Origin: Collinsella aerofaciens
GTDB taxonomy: Bacteria; Actinomycetota; Coriobacteriia; Coriobacteriales; Coriobacteriaceae
NCBI RefSeq assembly: GCF_028209395.1
Contig: NZ_JAQLDQ010000024.1
Location: forward strand, 1 to 26,473
DNA length: 26,473 nt
Reading direction: 5' to 3'
This document shows, piece after piece, positions 1 through 6,786 of this stretch (its first letter is position 1; each line of letters starts with the position of its first letter). The notes beneath the pieces are model-generated. The model worked only from the letters and a program-made list of their open reading frames with translations. It did no database searches and was not told the DNA's origin. The position numbers and the translations under genes were made by a program.

Positions 1-411
1 TTCGCGCTGGCCGCAGCCTTCTCGGCCGAGGTCGGCGACTTCACGAGGTTCCGTTCCGGAAGGCAGGTCACGGCCTATTTCGGCCTCGCGCCGAGTCAGA
101 GGTCGAGTGGCGACTCCGTGCGGCTCGGAGGCATCAGCGGTGCGGGCAACGCGCTCGTGAGGAAGCTGGCCGTTGAGGGCTCATGGTGCTACGCCGCGGC
201 ACGGCACCAGCCGAAGCTCATGCCGAGGGACACGGGCGTGCCCCTCGAGATAAGGATGCACGGGAGGAAGGGGTCCGAGCGGCTCCTGCGGCGGCGCGAG
301 GAGATGCTCGCCCGCGGCATGCCCGCGGCGAAGGCCAACGCGGCCACCGCGGCCGAGCTCGTGAGGTGGCTCTGGGCCCTCGGCATGATGTGCCGGGAGG
401 GCGCGGAATAG
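1..411 (+). CDS. IS110-family transposase, C-terminal part (5' end outside window)
   Basis: The reading frame is open from the first base and ends at TAG 409-411, giving about 136 residues of the C-terminal region. The stretch with AYFGLAPSQRSSGDS and GGISGAGNALVRK matches the Transposase_20 (IS116/IS110/IS902) domain, in which the serine of the SSG motif is the conserved catalytic serine. A DEDD RuvC-like domain would be expected upstream, outside the window. IS110-family enzymes recombine DNA guided by a structured RNA encoded in the element's own non-coding end. I cannot tell from the C-terminus whether this is the IS110 or IS1111 subgroup, nor whether the whole gene is intact. No left end is visible and no obvious terminal repeats mark the right end. 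Confidence 0.85.
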   Translation, partial: FALAAAFSAEVGDFTRFRSGRQVTAYFGLAPSQRSSGDSVRLGGISGAGNALVRKLAVEGSWCYAAARHQPKLMPRDTGVPLEIRMHGRKGSERLLRRREEMLARGMPAAKANAATAAELVRWLWALGMMCREGAE

Positions 412-620
412 ACACAGCCCCCGTCCCGGCGAGCCGGGCGGCCTTCGGGGATACCCCCTATTTCGCTGTGCGCGCGGAGCCCTCCGCATGCGCCTCGACA
501 GACTTGGGGAACCCCGCCGAAGGAATGGAGTGCGGGCCGGCAGAACGGTATCCGCGGATATGAGACTGAGCCGAAGGCGTCGATGACATGCCGGGGGCGG
601 ACCGGGACGGGTTAACGGCA
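412..620 (+). other. Structured non-coding region 3' of the IS110 transposase
   Basis: No gene is seen here. Several short hairpins follow the transposase stop: CCCGGC/GCCGGG at 425-438, GGGG-ATA-CCCC at 447-457, GGGG-AA-CCCC at 506-515, and the palindrome TATCCGCGGATA at 549-560. In IS1111-type members of the IS110 family the guide (bridge/seek) RNA is encoded downstream of the transposase, so this is a candidate location for it. The boundary of the element is not defined by anything I can see. Confidence 0.35.
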
Positions 621-656
621 GGCCCCGCCGACCGATTGCAAGCGGTCGGCGGGGCC
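621..656. repeat. 14-bp perfect inverted repeat (hairpin)
   Basis: The arms 621-634 and 643-656 are perfectly complementary (GGCCCCGCCGACCG and its complement) around an 8-nt loop. The stem is strong and terminator-like, but neither strand has a T-run after it. It may mark the end of the IS element or act as a transcription barrier between the plus-strand transposase and the minus-strand gntR gene. Confidence 0.6.
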
Positions 657-694
657 ATTGTGGCTCTTGACAGCGGATTGGGTCATATGAGCGA

Positions 695-793
695 AAGCCC
701 GCCAGAGCGAGCAAGGTGCCTTGAAACGAGGCGGCATTGACCTTCTGGTCATGCCGCCGAAGTTGAAAGGCAGATTGCCGCTCTGGCGGGCTT
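695..793. repeat. Long nested imperfect hairpin (about 99 bp)
   Basis: Outer arms 695-709 and 779-793 are a perfect 15-bp inverted repeat. The inner arms 730-742 and 747-758 pair with one bulged base around a TTCT loop. The segments between them pair partially (GCAA, TGCCTT and AAC blocks), so the whole stretch can fold into one long rod. On the minus strand it lies downstream of the gntR gene and is followed by TTTCGCTC, so it may act as its 3' structure or terminator. Confidence 0.6.
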
Positions 794-807
794 GCAGCGT
801 CAACCGG

Positions 808-831
808 TCCGCCGTTCGTTAGAACGGCGGA
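808..831 (-). terminator. Hairpin just after the gntR stop codon
   Basis: Perfect 10-bp inverted repeat (808-817 and 822-831) with a 4-base loop GTTA, starting 7 bases after the stop of the 839-1558 gene. There is no U-run, so it may be a 3' stabilising hairpin rather than a true terminator. Confidence 0.4.
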
Positions 832-838
832 ACCAACC

Positions 839-1558
839 CTACATGACCATAACGTAGCGCGATCCCACGTAGTACTGCTTACCCATCAGGACCGGCTCGC
901 CATTGGGGCCCGTGAAGCCGGCACGCAGGTTGAGCAGCGGATCGTGCGGAGCAATGCCCAGCTCGGCCGCCTGCTCGGTATTGGCACGAACGGCCTCGAC
1001 CGTGCGGTAGCCAACCGAGACAATCGGCGTTCCGCCAACACGCTCGACCTCGGCAAAAATCGACTTGTCCTCAAGATCGGCCGTCAACAGCTCACGGTAG
1101 GCGTCAAACGGCACAAAAATGTTCTCCTCAAAGATGGGCTCACCGTCGGCCGTACGCACGCGCTTGATATGCAGCAGCAGCGCGTCCTTCTGCAGGCCAA
1201 AGAACTCCATCTCGTTTTGACGTGCCGGCACAATCTGGCGATCGACCACATGTGCGCCCGCCTTCATGCCATTATCGGCACACAGCGCGGTAAACGTCTG
1301 CAGCGTCGAAGCGTGGAACTGGCGGTTGATGTGCGGCGTGGAGACAAAGGTGCCACGGCCCTGCTGCTTAACCAGGTAGCCATCGGAGCACAGCTCCTCG
1401 ACGGCGCGGCGCACCGTAATGCGGCTCACGTCGTACTGCTCGGCTAGCTCAAGCTCGGACGGAATACGCTCCTTGGGTGCATAAACACCTTTCTCGATCG
1501 CATCCTTGATTTCGTCATAAATCTGCTGGTAAAGCGGTGCATTTTTGGGTGTAGGCAT
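839..1558 (-). CDS. GntR/HutC-family transcriptional regulator (UTRA effector domain)
   Basis: A 239-residue protein of typical HutC length. Residues about 6-75 form a GntR winged helix: LYQQIYDEIKDAIEKG, then PSELELAEQYDVSRITVRRAVEEL and the wing QQGRGTFV. Residues about 95-235 form a UTRA ligand-binding domain ending in a typical beta-rich SRYVMVM. Such regulators bind a sugar phosphate or related metabolite and release DNA. The ATG at 1556-1558 is preceded only by a weak AAGAG. An ACGT-N5-ACGT site at 1596-1608 lies upstream, and the same site occurs before the PTS operon and the EamA gene, so I infer autoregulation and control of those transporters. The effector is unknown; a phosphorylated PTS substrate is the simplest guess. 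Confidence 0.9.
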   Translation of the reverse strand: MPTPKNAPLYQQIYDEIKDAIEKGVYAPKERIPSELELAEQYDVSRITVRRAVEELCSDGYLVKQQGRGTFVSTPHINRQFHASTLQTFTALCADNGMKAGAHVVDRQIVPARQNEMEFFGLQKDALLLHIKRVRTADGEPIFEENIFVPFDAYRELLTADLEDKSIFAEVERVGGTPIVSVGYRTVEAVRANTEQAAELGIAPHDPLLNLRAGFTGPNGEPVLMGKQYYVGSRYVMVM

Positions 1559-1572
1559 ATCTAATCACTCTT

Positions 1573-1588
1573 ATCGAAATATCGAAAT
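1573..1588. repeat. Tandem 8-mer in the gntR leader
   Basis: ATCGAAAT occurs twice in perfect tandem (1573-1580 and 1581-1588) between the gntR start codon and its putative operator. It could be a leader or regulatory element, or chance in an AT-rich promoter region. Confidence 0.4.
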
Positions 1589-1595
1589 AACTAAT

Positions 1596-1608
1596 ACGTA
1601 TATAACGT
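1596..1608. promoter_or_regulatory. Putative GntR operator, ACGT-N5-ACGT (copy 1)
   Basis: ACGT-ATATA-ACGT, 38 bp upstream of the gntR start. On the minus strand it reads ACGTTATATACGTATTA, closely resembling the sites at 7743-7755 and 9016-9028. Binding by the adjacent GntR protein is inferred from the shared motif and family practice. Confidence 0.55.
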
Positions 1609-1650
1609 CTAGTTTCATGTTACCTCATAATGATAAAACGATACACCCTC

Positions 1651-1683
1651 CCTACCAAAAAGCGACAGCTTCATTTTGGTAGG
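1651..1683. repeat. Intergenic hairpin, GGGACAG-type (copy with GCGACAG core)
   Basis: CCTACCAAAA and TTTTGGTAGG form a 10-bp perfect stem around AGCGACAGCTTCA. It is followed by TTTTATCTGGG, and the same unit and flank occur again at 3787-3820. It lies between the YitT-gene terminator and the gntR promoter. This is one of several hairpins in the window that share a (G)GGACAG core but differ in the stem. Confidence 0.65.
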
Positions 1684-1703
1684 TTTTATCTGGGCAAACG
1701 AAG

Positions 1704-1735
1704 GCCTCCCGAAAGCAGCGAGGCTTTCGGGAGGC
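1704..1735 (-). terminator. Intrinsic terminator after the YitT-family gene
   Basis: Perfect 13-bp stem (1704-1716 and 1723-1735, GCCTCCCGAAAGC type) with a 6-base loop. On the minus strand it is followed by CTTCGTTTG, a weak U-rich tail. It lies 43 bases after the stop of the 1779-2786 gene. Confidence 0.75.
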
Positions 1736-1778
1736 TCAAGCGGACAGGATTGCGCCGTGCCGGCAAAATGCCAACACT

Positions 1779-2786
1779 CTACCTGCCGTCGTCCTGCTGC
1801 AGGCTGTCCTGCTCGCTGAGGCGCGCCTGCCTGCTGGCCATGCGTGCGGGCTTGTCGGGATCGGGAACGGCCGTGGGCATGGGCTCGTCGACATGACCGC
1901 CCCACCAGCCGCCCACAAAGTTGAGCGTGTGGAACACGTTGATCACGGCGCCGGGGTCAACATCGCACACCAGCTTGATAATGTCCTGGCTCTCGTAGGT
2001 CGAGACAACGGTGTTCAGCAGGTACATCTTTTCGCGGCTGTATCCGCCGACGACCTCGGCGCAGCTAATGCCGTGCTGAAAATGGTTTACGTAGGCAGTC
2101 ATGACCTCGTCTGCCTTACGCGTCGTGATCTGCAGTGTCACGCGATCGTAGCGACGATAGAAACTGTCGATGGTCTTGGTCGAAATAAACTGGAACACGA
2201 TGGAATACGCCGCCTTGTCCCAGCCAAACATAAAGCCAAAGATCGCCAGGATAAAGCAGTTGAAACCAAAGATGACGCCCCAGATGGTCTTGCCCGTGTG
2301 GTTGGAAACCCACAGCGCGATAAAGTCGGTGCCGCCAGTGGATGCGCCGGACTTTAGCGCGATGGCAGCGCCCAGACCCGAGACCACGCCGCCAAAAATG
2401 ATGAGCATGATCTTGTCGCCCAAAAACGGAGCGAAGTGAAAGATGTTGAGGAACAGCGACGAGAGCACGACCTGCATCATCGAGAAGATGACAAAGCGCT
2501 TGCTGATGCCGCTCCAACATAGGAGCGCCACGGGGATGTTGAGCGCGAGCATGCCGAGCGAAATATCGATGTGAACGCCACCCAGCGAGGTAACGCGATC
2601 GAGCAGGACCGCAACGCCGGTAAGACCGCTCGGAAGCAGGTCGGCGGGCTGAATGAACGCCTGGATCAGGAATGTCTGGAGAACGGCGGAAATCGTGACC
2701 GCCACGGCAGTAATGGCGCGGCGGACGATGGTAAGGCGGCCGAGCACGAGCACGCGGTCCGTGAGCTGATCGATGGCGTTCGCCAC
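1779..2786 (-). CDS. YitT/DUF161-family membrane protein with DUF2179 domain
   Basis: The N-terminal two-thirds is strongly hydrophobic with about five to six membrane segments and family motifs such as QPADLLPSGLTGVAVLL, GLGAAIALKSGASTGGTDFIAL and TGKTIWGVIFGFNCFIL. The C-terminal part from about residue 210 (RRYDRVTLQITTRKADEV to about residue 300) is the soluble DUF2179 domain, ending in a charged tail. The cellular role of YitT proteins is not established. I chose the GTG at 2784-2786 because AAAGGAG lies 5 bases upstream; an in-frame TTG 21 bases further up (2805-2807) overlaps that ribosome site's surroundings and is less likely. An extended -10-like TGCTACAAT lies at 2832-2840. A terminator at 1704-1735 ends the unit. 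Confidence 0.88.
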   Translation of the reverse strand: MANAIDQLTDRVLVLGRLTIVRRAITAVAVTISAVLQTFLIQAFIQPADLLPSGLTGVAVLLDRVTSLGGVHIDISLGMLALNIPVALLCWSGISKRFVIFSMMQVVLSSLFLNIFHFAPFLGDKIMLIIFGGVVSGLGAAIALKSGASTGGTDFIALWVSNHTGKTIWGVIFGFNCFILAIFGFMFGWDKAAYSIVFQFISTKTIDSFYRRYDRVTLQITTRKADEVMTAYVNHFQHGISCAEVVGGYSREKMYLLNTVVSTYESQDIIKLVCDVDPGAVINVFHTLNFVGGWWGGHVDEPMPTAVPDPDKPARMASRQARLSEQDSLQQDDGR

Positions 2787-2831
2787 GCGGGCTCCTTTCG
2801 AAGGCAAATCTGGTTGTGAGGCATGTCGGCG

Positions 2832-2840
2832 ATTGTAGCA
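2832..2840 (-). promoter_or_regulatory. Possible extended -10 promoter of the YitT-family gene
   Basis: Minus-strand TGC-TACAAT resembles an extended -10. No good -35 box sits at 17 bp (a TTGAAG lies at 20 bp). It is 46 bp upstream of the chosen GTG start. Confidence 0.4.
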
Positions 2841-2924
2841 CGGAGCATGCGGGGGCGCTTCAATTCACCCTCCCTCGACAACCAAAGCGGGACCAGCAAC
2901 CCCACGACCAAAGGCCCAAATAAC

Positions 2925-3043
2925 AAGTGAGTAGACTTTACGCGACCTGCAGAGCACACCCAAAACCGCCACCCCTGTGACCTGCGGTTTTACTAGAGCA
3001 GATGCGCTTTGTGCTCGTCTTGCACCAAAAAGTCTACTCACTT
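2925..3043. repeat. 119-bp element bounded by 15-bp perfect inverted repeats
   Basis: AAGTGAGTAGACTTT at 2925-2939 is repeated in inverted form at 3029-3043. The 89-bp interior has no meaningful reading frame. Perfect termini, small size and position in a gene desert fit a MITE-like or other non-autonomous repeat. No target-site duplication was recognised: the flanks are TAAC and AGTC. Confidence 0.6.
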
Positions 3044-3140
3044 AGTCCGAATCGAAGCCAAACGGATCCAAATAGATGACAAATTAAGCCAATCCGCAGC
3101 AAAAGACGCGTGAATCAGTGCTTCTCGCGGCGGATTGACG

Positions 3141-3770
3141 CTACAAAGCGGCCAAAATGTCGGTCAGATTATCGATAACGGCATCGGCTCGCGATTGATC
3201 GAGGTTGACACCCTCGTGCGGACGCAGCGCCAGGACGCGGGCGCCGGAGCGCTTACCAGCCTCGATGCCCAAAGGCGAATCCTCTATAACCAGGCACTCG
3301 GCAGGCTCCACCCCTAGCGCCTCCATGGCACGCAGGTAGATCTCGGGGTCGGGCTTAAACGCACTGCACTCGTGACCGCTGATGGTGTAGTCCAACACGT
3401 CGGCGATACCGGCAATCTCCACCAGCTCGTCGATCAACTCGCGATAGGACGAGCTCGCGATGGCACACTTCACGCCACGCTCGTGCAGCTTGCGCATCAC
3501 CGGCTCCGTCTGCTCGTTGAGCAGCTCGGCATACGGAACGGGATGGTCCGGGCTATAAACCTGCTTGTACTCCACGCGCAGGCGCTCGCGCAGCTCAACA
3601 TCGTCGGGCACCAGTGCCTCCCAAATGGCAGGCTCGTTAGACCCCGAAAGATCGGGGATCTCGTCAAAGTGGAACCCCTTCTCTTCCATAAACGCCACGC
3701 GACGACGGTTGTAGAACCACTCGGTATCGACCAACACGCCGTCCATATCAAACAGCACTGCCTTGATCAT
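3141..3770 (-). CDS. HAD-family phosphatase, beta-phosphoglucomutase-like
   Basis: A 209-residue HAD-superfamily hydrolase. Motif I is DMDG at residues 8-11 (nucleophile Asp8, Asp10), followed by an alpha-helical cap. Motif II is the serine run at about 106-108 (AIASSS), motif III is Lys139 in FKPDPEIY, and motif IV is ED at 163-164 in VIEDSPLGIEAG. The layout is that of the subfamily with phosphoglycolate phosphatases, beta-phosphoglucomutases and sugar-phosphate phosphatases. The substrate is not predictable, though the neighbouring PTS locus suggests a sugar phosphate. The ATG at 3768-3770 is chosen because GGAGGAG lies 6 bases upstream; another ATG two codons earlier touches that site. 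A terminator separates it from the upstream SIS gene, so it may have its own promoter or be read at low level. Confidence 0.88.
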   Translation of the reverse strand: MIKAVLFDMDGVLVDTEWFYNRRRVAFMEEKGFHFDEIPDLSGSNEPAIWEALVPDDVELRERLRVEYKQVYSPDHPVPYAELLNEQTEPVMRKLHERGVKCAIASSSYRELIDELVEIAGIADVLDYTISGHECSAFKPDPEIYLRAMEALGVEPAECLVIEDSPLGIEAGKRSGARVLALRPHEGVNLDQSRADAVIDNLTDILAAL

Positions 3771-3786
3771 ACGCATCTCCTCCCAC

Positions 3787-3820
3787 CTGCCAAAAAGGGA
3801 CAGGTTTATTTTGGTAGGTT
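3787..3820. repeat. Intergenic hairpin with GGGACAG core
   Basis: CCTGCCAAAA and TTTTGGTAGG form a stem (one G-T pair) around AGGGACAGGTTTA, directly upstream of the HAD gene's ribosome site. It is nearly identical to the unit at 1651-1683 including the downstream TTTTATCTGGG. As part of a transcript it would sit in the HAD 5' leader. Confidence 0.65.
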
Positions 3821-3861
3821 TTATCTGGGGTTTTATGACGCGACAGACACGCCCCCAAAGC

Positions 3862-3893
3862 AAAAAGGGGACGGGGCGCAAACCCCATCCCCT
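3862..3893 (-). terminator. Intrinsic terminator after the PTS/SIS operon
   Basis: On the minus strand an 11-bp stem (arms 3883-3893 and 3866-3876, one mismatch) with a 6-base loop is followed by TTTTTG. It lies 33 bases after the stop of the first SIS gene and probably ends the PTS operon. Confidence 0.75.
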
Positions 3894-3926
3894 CTCAATC
3901 AACCCGTAAGGCCTACTTACTTGTGA

Positions 3927-4910
3927 TTAGTAGGAAAGCTTCCACATGTAGCGACGCATGGTCAGCGGGTGCTGACGGGCCTCGGCGATCTGGTTGCCGT
4001 ACTCGCGCATAACGGCGAGGTGCAGCAGCGGGTTGAAGTAGGTGACGACGCTCGCGGGCACGGCGTCAGCCAGGCCGTAGTCCTTGGAGTCGATCAGGGC
4101 GACCTTGGCGCCCATGCGCTCAAGGAAGGTGAGGGCGCGGGCGTCCATCGGACGGGTGGCGCCATCGGACATGAAGAAGACGTAGGGCTTACCCTCGGTG
4201 GAAACCTCGAACGGGCCGTGGAAGTACTCGCCGGTGTTGTAGGCGGCGGCGTCGATCCACTGCATCTCGGTGAACAGGAAGGCGGCGTGAGAATAAGCCA
4301 TCTTCTCGGAGGCACCGGAAGCCATGAAGTAGATCATCTTGTCGTCCTTGAAGTCCTCGGCGAACTTCTTGGCGAGCTTCTTGCAGTGCTGAGCGGCGTT
4401 CTCGCAGAGCTCGAAGACGTTGGTGAGGCCGGTGATCATGTCCTCGTAGTGGTCATAGCCCTCGGTCTGCTGAAGGATCTCGACAGCAAGAGCGATGGCG
4501 TAGCCGGGCTTCTCGCACTTGGCAGCGAAGTTGGCGTGGAAGCCGTGAACGATGACGTAATCAGCGTCGACGGTCAGAGCGGAGCCAGCCTTGTTGGTGA
4601 GGGAGACGACCGGGCAGTTGTGCTTCTTGGCGGTCTTGTTGGCCTCGACGGTCTCGGGCGTGGAGCCACCGAGGGAGCAGGTGATCACGAAGGTGTGCTC
4701 GTTGACCCAGGAGGGCGTGTCGTAGTTGAACTCGTTAGCGGTGAAGATCTGAACGTTCAGCTTGTCCGTGTTGTTGGCCAGGAAGTACTTGGCGGGGTAC
4801 AGGTCGGACATGGAAGCACCGCAGCCGACGAAAGCGACGCTGTGGATCTCGTGGTTGGACAGGACGTCAGCGACGATCTGCTTAGGGAGGTTAAGGTCGA
4901 TCTCGTACAT
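3927..4910 (-). CDS. SIS-domain sugar-phosphate deglycase/isomerase, FrlB/FraB-like (first copy)
   Basis: A 327-residue protein with two SIS modules. The first has the phosphosugar-binding GCGASMSD near residue 30 and SLGGSTPETVEA near 80; the second has GASEK near 199 and GEYFHGPFEV near 227. Glu215 and His231 are 16 residues apart, the same spacing as the acid/base pair I recall for the 6-phosphofructose-aspartate deglycase FraB. The C-terminus RRYMWKLSY also fits the FrlB-type family. The gene is last in the PTS operon, so the likely reaction is deglycation of the phosphorylated Amadori product delivered by the PTS. A glucosamine-6-phosphate-type isomerase remains possible. I chose ATG 4908-4910, 9 bases after AAAGGA; an ATG three codons earlier abuts that site. 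Codon use is biased like a highly expressed gene. Confidence 0.82.
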   Translation of the reverse strand: MYEIDLNLPKQIVADVLSNHEIHSVAFVGCGASMSDLYPAKYFLANNTDKLNVQIFTANEFNYDTPSWVNEHTFVITCSLGGSTPETVEANKTAKKHNCPVVSLTNKAGSALTVDADYVIVHGFHANFAAKCEKPGYAIALAVEILQQTEGYDHYEDMITGLTNVFELCENAAQHCKKLAKKFAEDFKDDKMIYFMASGASEKMAYSHAAFLFTEMQWIDAAAYNTGEYFHGPFEVSTEGKPYVFFMSDGATRPMDARALTFLERMGAKVALIDSKDYGLADAVPASVVTYFNPLLHLAVMREYGNQIAEARQHPLTMRRYMWKLSY

Positions 4911-5000
4911 CTGACACATTCCTTTCGATTTTTGCGGCGCCACATTGCCGGGCGCTCGCAGGGTTACCGTGGTTTGGACCGAGTCGCCGGCCCGTTGAGG

Positions 5001-5031
5001 ATGTGTCAAAGGAACTGTCCCTTTGACACAT
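5001..5031. repeat. Intergenic hairpin with GGGACAG core
   Basis: Perfect 12-bp stem ATGTGTCAAAGG / CCTTTGACACAT around a 7-base loop. On the minus strand it reads through AAAGGGACAGTTCCTTT. It lies between the IID gene and the first SIS gene and could attenuate or process the operon transcript between PTS and deglycase genes. Confidence 0.7.
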
Positions 5032-5043
5032 TTAGGGATGGAA

Positions 5044-5074
5044 GCCTGCCTGGGGTATGGGATGCCAGGCAGGC
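5044..5074 (-). terminator. Hairpin after the IID gene (possible partial terminator)
   Basis: Perfect 10-bp stem GCCTGCCTGG / CCAGGCAGGC with an 11-base loop, 34 bases after the IID stop. The following minus-strand sequence TTCCATCCC has no strong U-run, so read-through into the SIS gene is likely. Confidence 0.5.
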
Positions 5075-5108
5075 CCCCGGGGGAAAGCGGTTAGACGCTT
5101 GGTCGCGA

Positions 5109-5942
5109 CTAGGCCAGGATGCCGGCCGCGGAGAGGGCGATGCCGCCCACGATGGCGATCACGAGAAGCCAACCGGTGTTGACATTCTTCTTGATGAGCC
5201 AGTACATAAGGCCGGTGAGGCCGAGGGAAATCATCTGGGGCATCATGCCGTCCAGGATGTCCTGAATCACGACGGTGCCCTCAGCGAACTGCAGCGGGGT
5301 GGTGGCGCCGATCAGCGTAGCGATCATGCCACCCACGGACATAAGACCCACGATGCCGCAGACATACATGAGCTTCTCCATGAGGTCGCCGCCCTGAAGC
5401 TTGCTCAGGTACTCGTGGCCGCCCTGATAGCCCATCTTGGCTGCGAACCAAGTGATCAGCACAGAGGGGACGATGGAGATGAGCACGGCCAGGATCGGGC
5501 CCATGATGGAGCCCTGCTGAGCCAGCTGAACGCCCAGGCCAAAGGCGATGACGCGGATGGTGCCCTGGAAGAAGGAGTCACCGATGCCGGAAAGCGGACC
5601 CATGAGGGAGGTCTTGACCGCGTTGATCGAATCGGGGTCGAAGTTCTCGGGATCCTTGGCGTACTCCTCCTCCATGGAGGCGGAGAGGCCCAGGATGAAA
5701 GCGCTCGTCTGCGGGGTGCAGTTGTAGAACGCCATGTGACGGTGGTAAGCCTCTTTCTTAGCAGCGAGCTGCTTGGGGTCGGACTCATCCGGATAGAGGC
5801 GATCGAGCGTGGGAACCATGCCGTAGAGGAAGCCCATGTTCATCTGACGCTCGTAGTTCCAAGAGGCCTGGATGGCCCAGGAGCGCCAGAAGAACTGGCT
5901 GACCTTCTTGTTCAGGGACACGTCCTTGGTTGCGGTTGCCAT
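5109..5942 (-). CDS. PTS mannose/fructose/sorbose-family IID component
   Basis: A 277-residue EIID protein. Family hallmarks are SWNYERQMNMGFLYGMVPTL near residues 27-46, the HMAFYNCTPQTSAFILGL block, MEEEYA, and MGPLSGIGDSFFQGT near 113-127, followed by hydrophobic segments to the C-terminus (LLVIAIVGGIALSAAGIL). IID works with IIC as the membrane channel of mannose-type PTS permeases. The ATG at 5940-5942 is preceded by AAGGAGG 8 bases upstream, which overlaps the stop codon of the IIC gene, indicating translational coupling. A longer upstream in-frame reading is rejected because it would run inside the IIC coding sequence. Confidence 0.95.
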   Translation of the reverse strand: MATATKDVSLNKKVSQFFWRSWAIQASWNYERQMNMGFLYGMVPTLDRLYPDESDPKQLAAKKEAYHRHMAFYNCTPQTSAFILGLSASMEEEYAKDPENFDPDSINAVKTSLMGPLSGIGDSFFQGTIRVIAFGLGVQLAQQGSIMGPILAVLISIVPSVLITWFAAKMGYQGGHEYLSKLQGGDLMEKLMYVCGIVGLMSVGGMIATLIGATTPLQFAEGTVVIQDILDGMMPQMISLGLTGLMYWLIKKNVNTGWLLVIAIVGGIALSAAGILA

Positions 5943-5955
5943 AGTGTGTTCCTCC

Positions 5956-6750
5956 TTAGTCTTCGTCGTCTTCGAGCGGATCGTAGTCGGAATCGACACC
6001 GGCGGCTGCATGGGAACCGTTGAACTTGAAGCCCATGAAGACGACAGCCAGGCACACACCGATCAGAGCGACCGCGATGACGGACAGGTTGAGGTAAGCG
6101 GCGAGCAGGAAACCGATGAACAGGAACGGAGTCATACCCTTCTTGATCATCATGGTGAGCAGCAGGGCCAAGCCGTAGGCGGTCATGATCTTGGTCGAAA
6201 CGTTAAGACCAGTGGACAGCCACTCGGGAACCATGTTGACGATGGCCTGAACCAGGTCGGTACCAACAAAGACGGCGAGGAAGATCGGCAGGAAGTACAT
6301 GACAGCGTACAGACCGGAGCCGGCGCAGATGTGCATACGGTAGGCGGTCTTGAACTTTCCGTTATCGATCGCGTTATCTGCCACATGGGTGAGGGCGGCG
6401 ATGATGGAACGGAACACGATGCCGAGGAGCTGACCCAGGACGGCAACCGGGATGGCGATCGTCATGGCGGTCTCGGCAGAAGCATCGGTCAGGCACGCAA
6501 AGGCAGCGGCCACGATGCCGCCCAGGACCATATCGGGCGGAACGGCGGCGCCGACCTGCACCAGGCCCATGGACACGAGCTCGACGGCGGCACCGACGGC
6601 AAGGCCGGTGGGCACATCGCCCAGCAGCAGACCGACGAGCGTAGCGCCAACGAGGGGCTGCTCGAAGTTAAGACGACCGAGCAGGCGGGAGTCCCACATG
6701 CAGAACACGCCGACGAGGCCGACGAGCACCGCACTGATGAACGTATTCAT
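5956..6750 (-). CDS. PTS mannose/fructose/sorbose-family IIC component
   Basis: A 264-residue, very hydrophobic protein with about seven to eight membrane segments. Typical EIIC features are the early GVFCMWDSRLLGRLNFEQPLV region, LVGLLLGDVPTGLAVGAAVELVSMG and the GAAVPPDMVLGGIVAAAFA block. It forms the sugar translocation path together with IID. The C-terminal tail is unusually acidic (DSDYDPLEDDED). The ATG at 6748-6750 has AAAGGAG 8 bases upstream. It follows the IIAB gene by 36 bases and precedes IID with the IID ribosome site overlapping its stop, so the three are one transcription unit. Confidence 0.95.
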   Translation of the reverse strand: MNTFISAVLVGLVGVFCMWDSRLLGRLNFEQPLVGATLVGLLLGDVPTGLAVGAAVELVSMGLVQVGAAVPPDMVLGGIVAAAFACLTDASAETAMTIAIPVAVLGQLLGIVFRSIIAALTHVADNAIDNGKFKTAYRMHICAGSGLYAVMYFLPIFLAVFVGTDLVQAIVNMVPEWLSTGLNVSTKIMTAYGLALLLTMMIKKGMTPFLFIGFLLAAYLNLSVIAVALIGVCLAVVFMGFKFNGSHAAAGVDSDYDPLEDDED

Positions 6751-6786
6751 ACCCTTCTCCTTTCAGTCAGGCAAAAGCCTGGTTGA

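Larger units (their letters stand above)
2787..3140. other. Intergenic region with YitT promoter and a MITE-like inverted repeat
   Basis: No gene is supported in these 354 bases. The right part of the YitT leader carries the -10-like TACAAT (2832-2837). Positions 2925-3043 hold the inverted-repeat element described separately. The rest shows nothing recognisable. Confidence 0.6.

Noticed and set aside
612..803. Small minus-strand frame over the nested hairpin downstream of gntR
   Set aside because: It runs across strong inverted repeats, has no ribosome site and no recognisable protein feature; it is better explained as structured non-coding sequence.
3969..6023. Long open frame on the plus strand opposite the first SIS and IID genes
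   Set aside because: Low-complexity Val/Gly/Glu/Asp/His composition is the mirror of highly biased codons in the strongly expressed PTS operon; no family features.
5943..6059. Longer IID reading starting within the IIC gene
   Set aside because: It would add 39 residues inside the IIC coding sequence, whereas the ATG at 5942 has a strong AAGGAGG.
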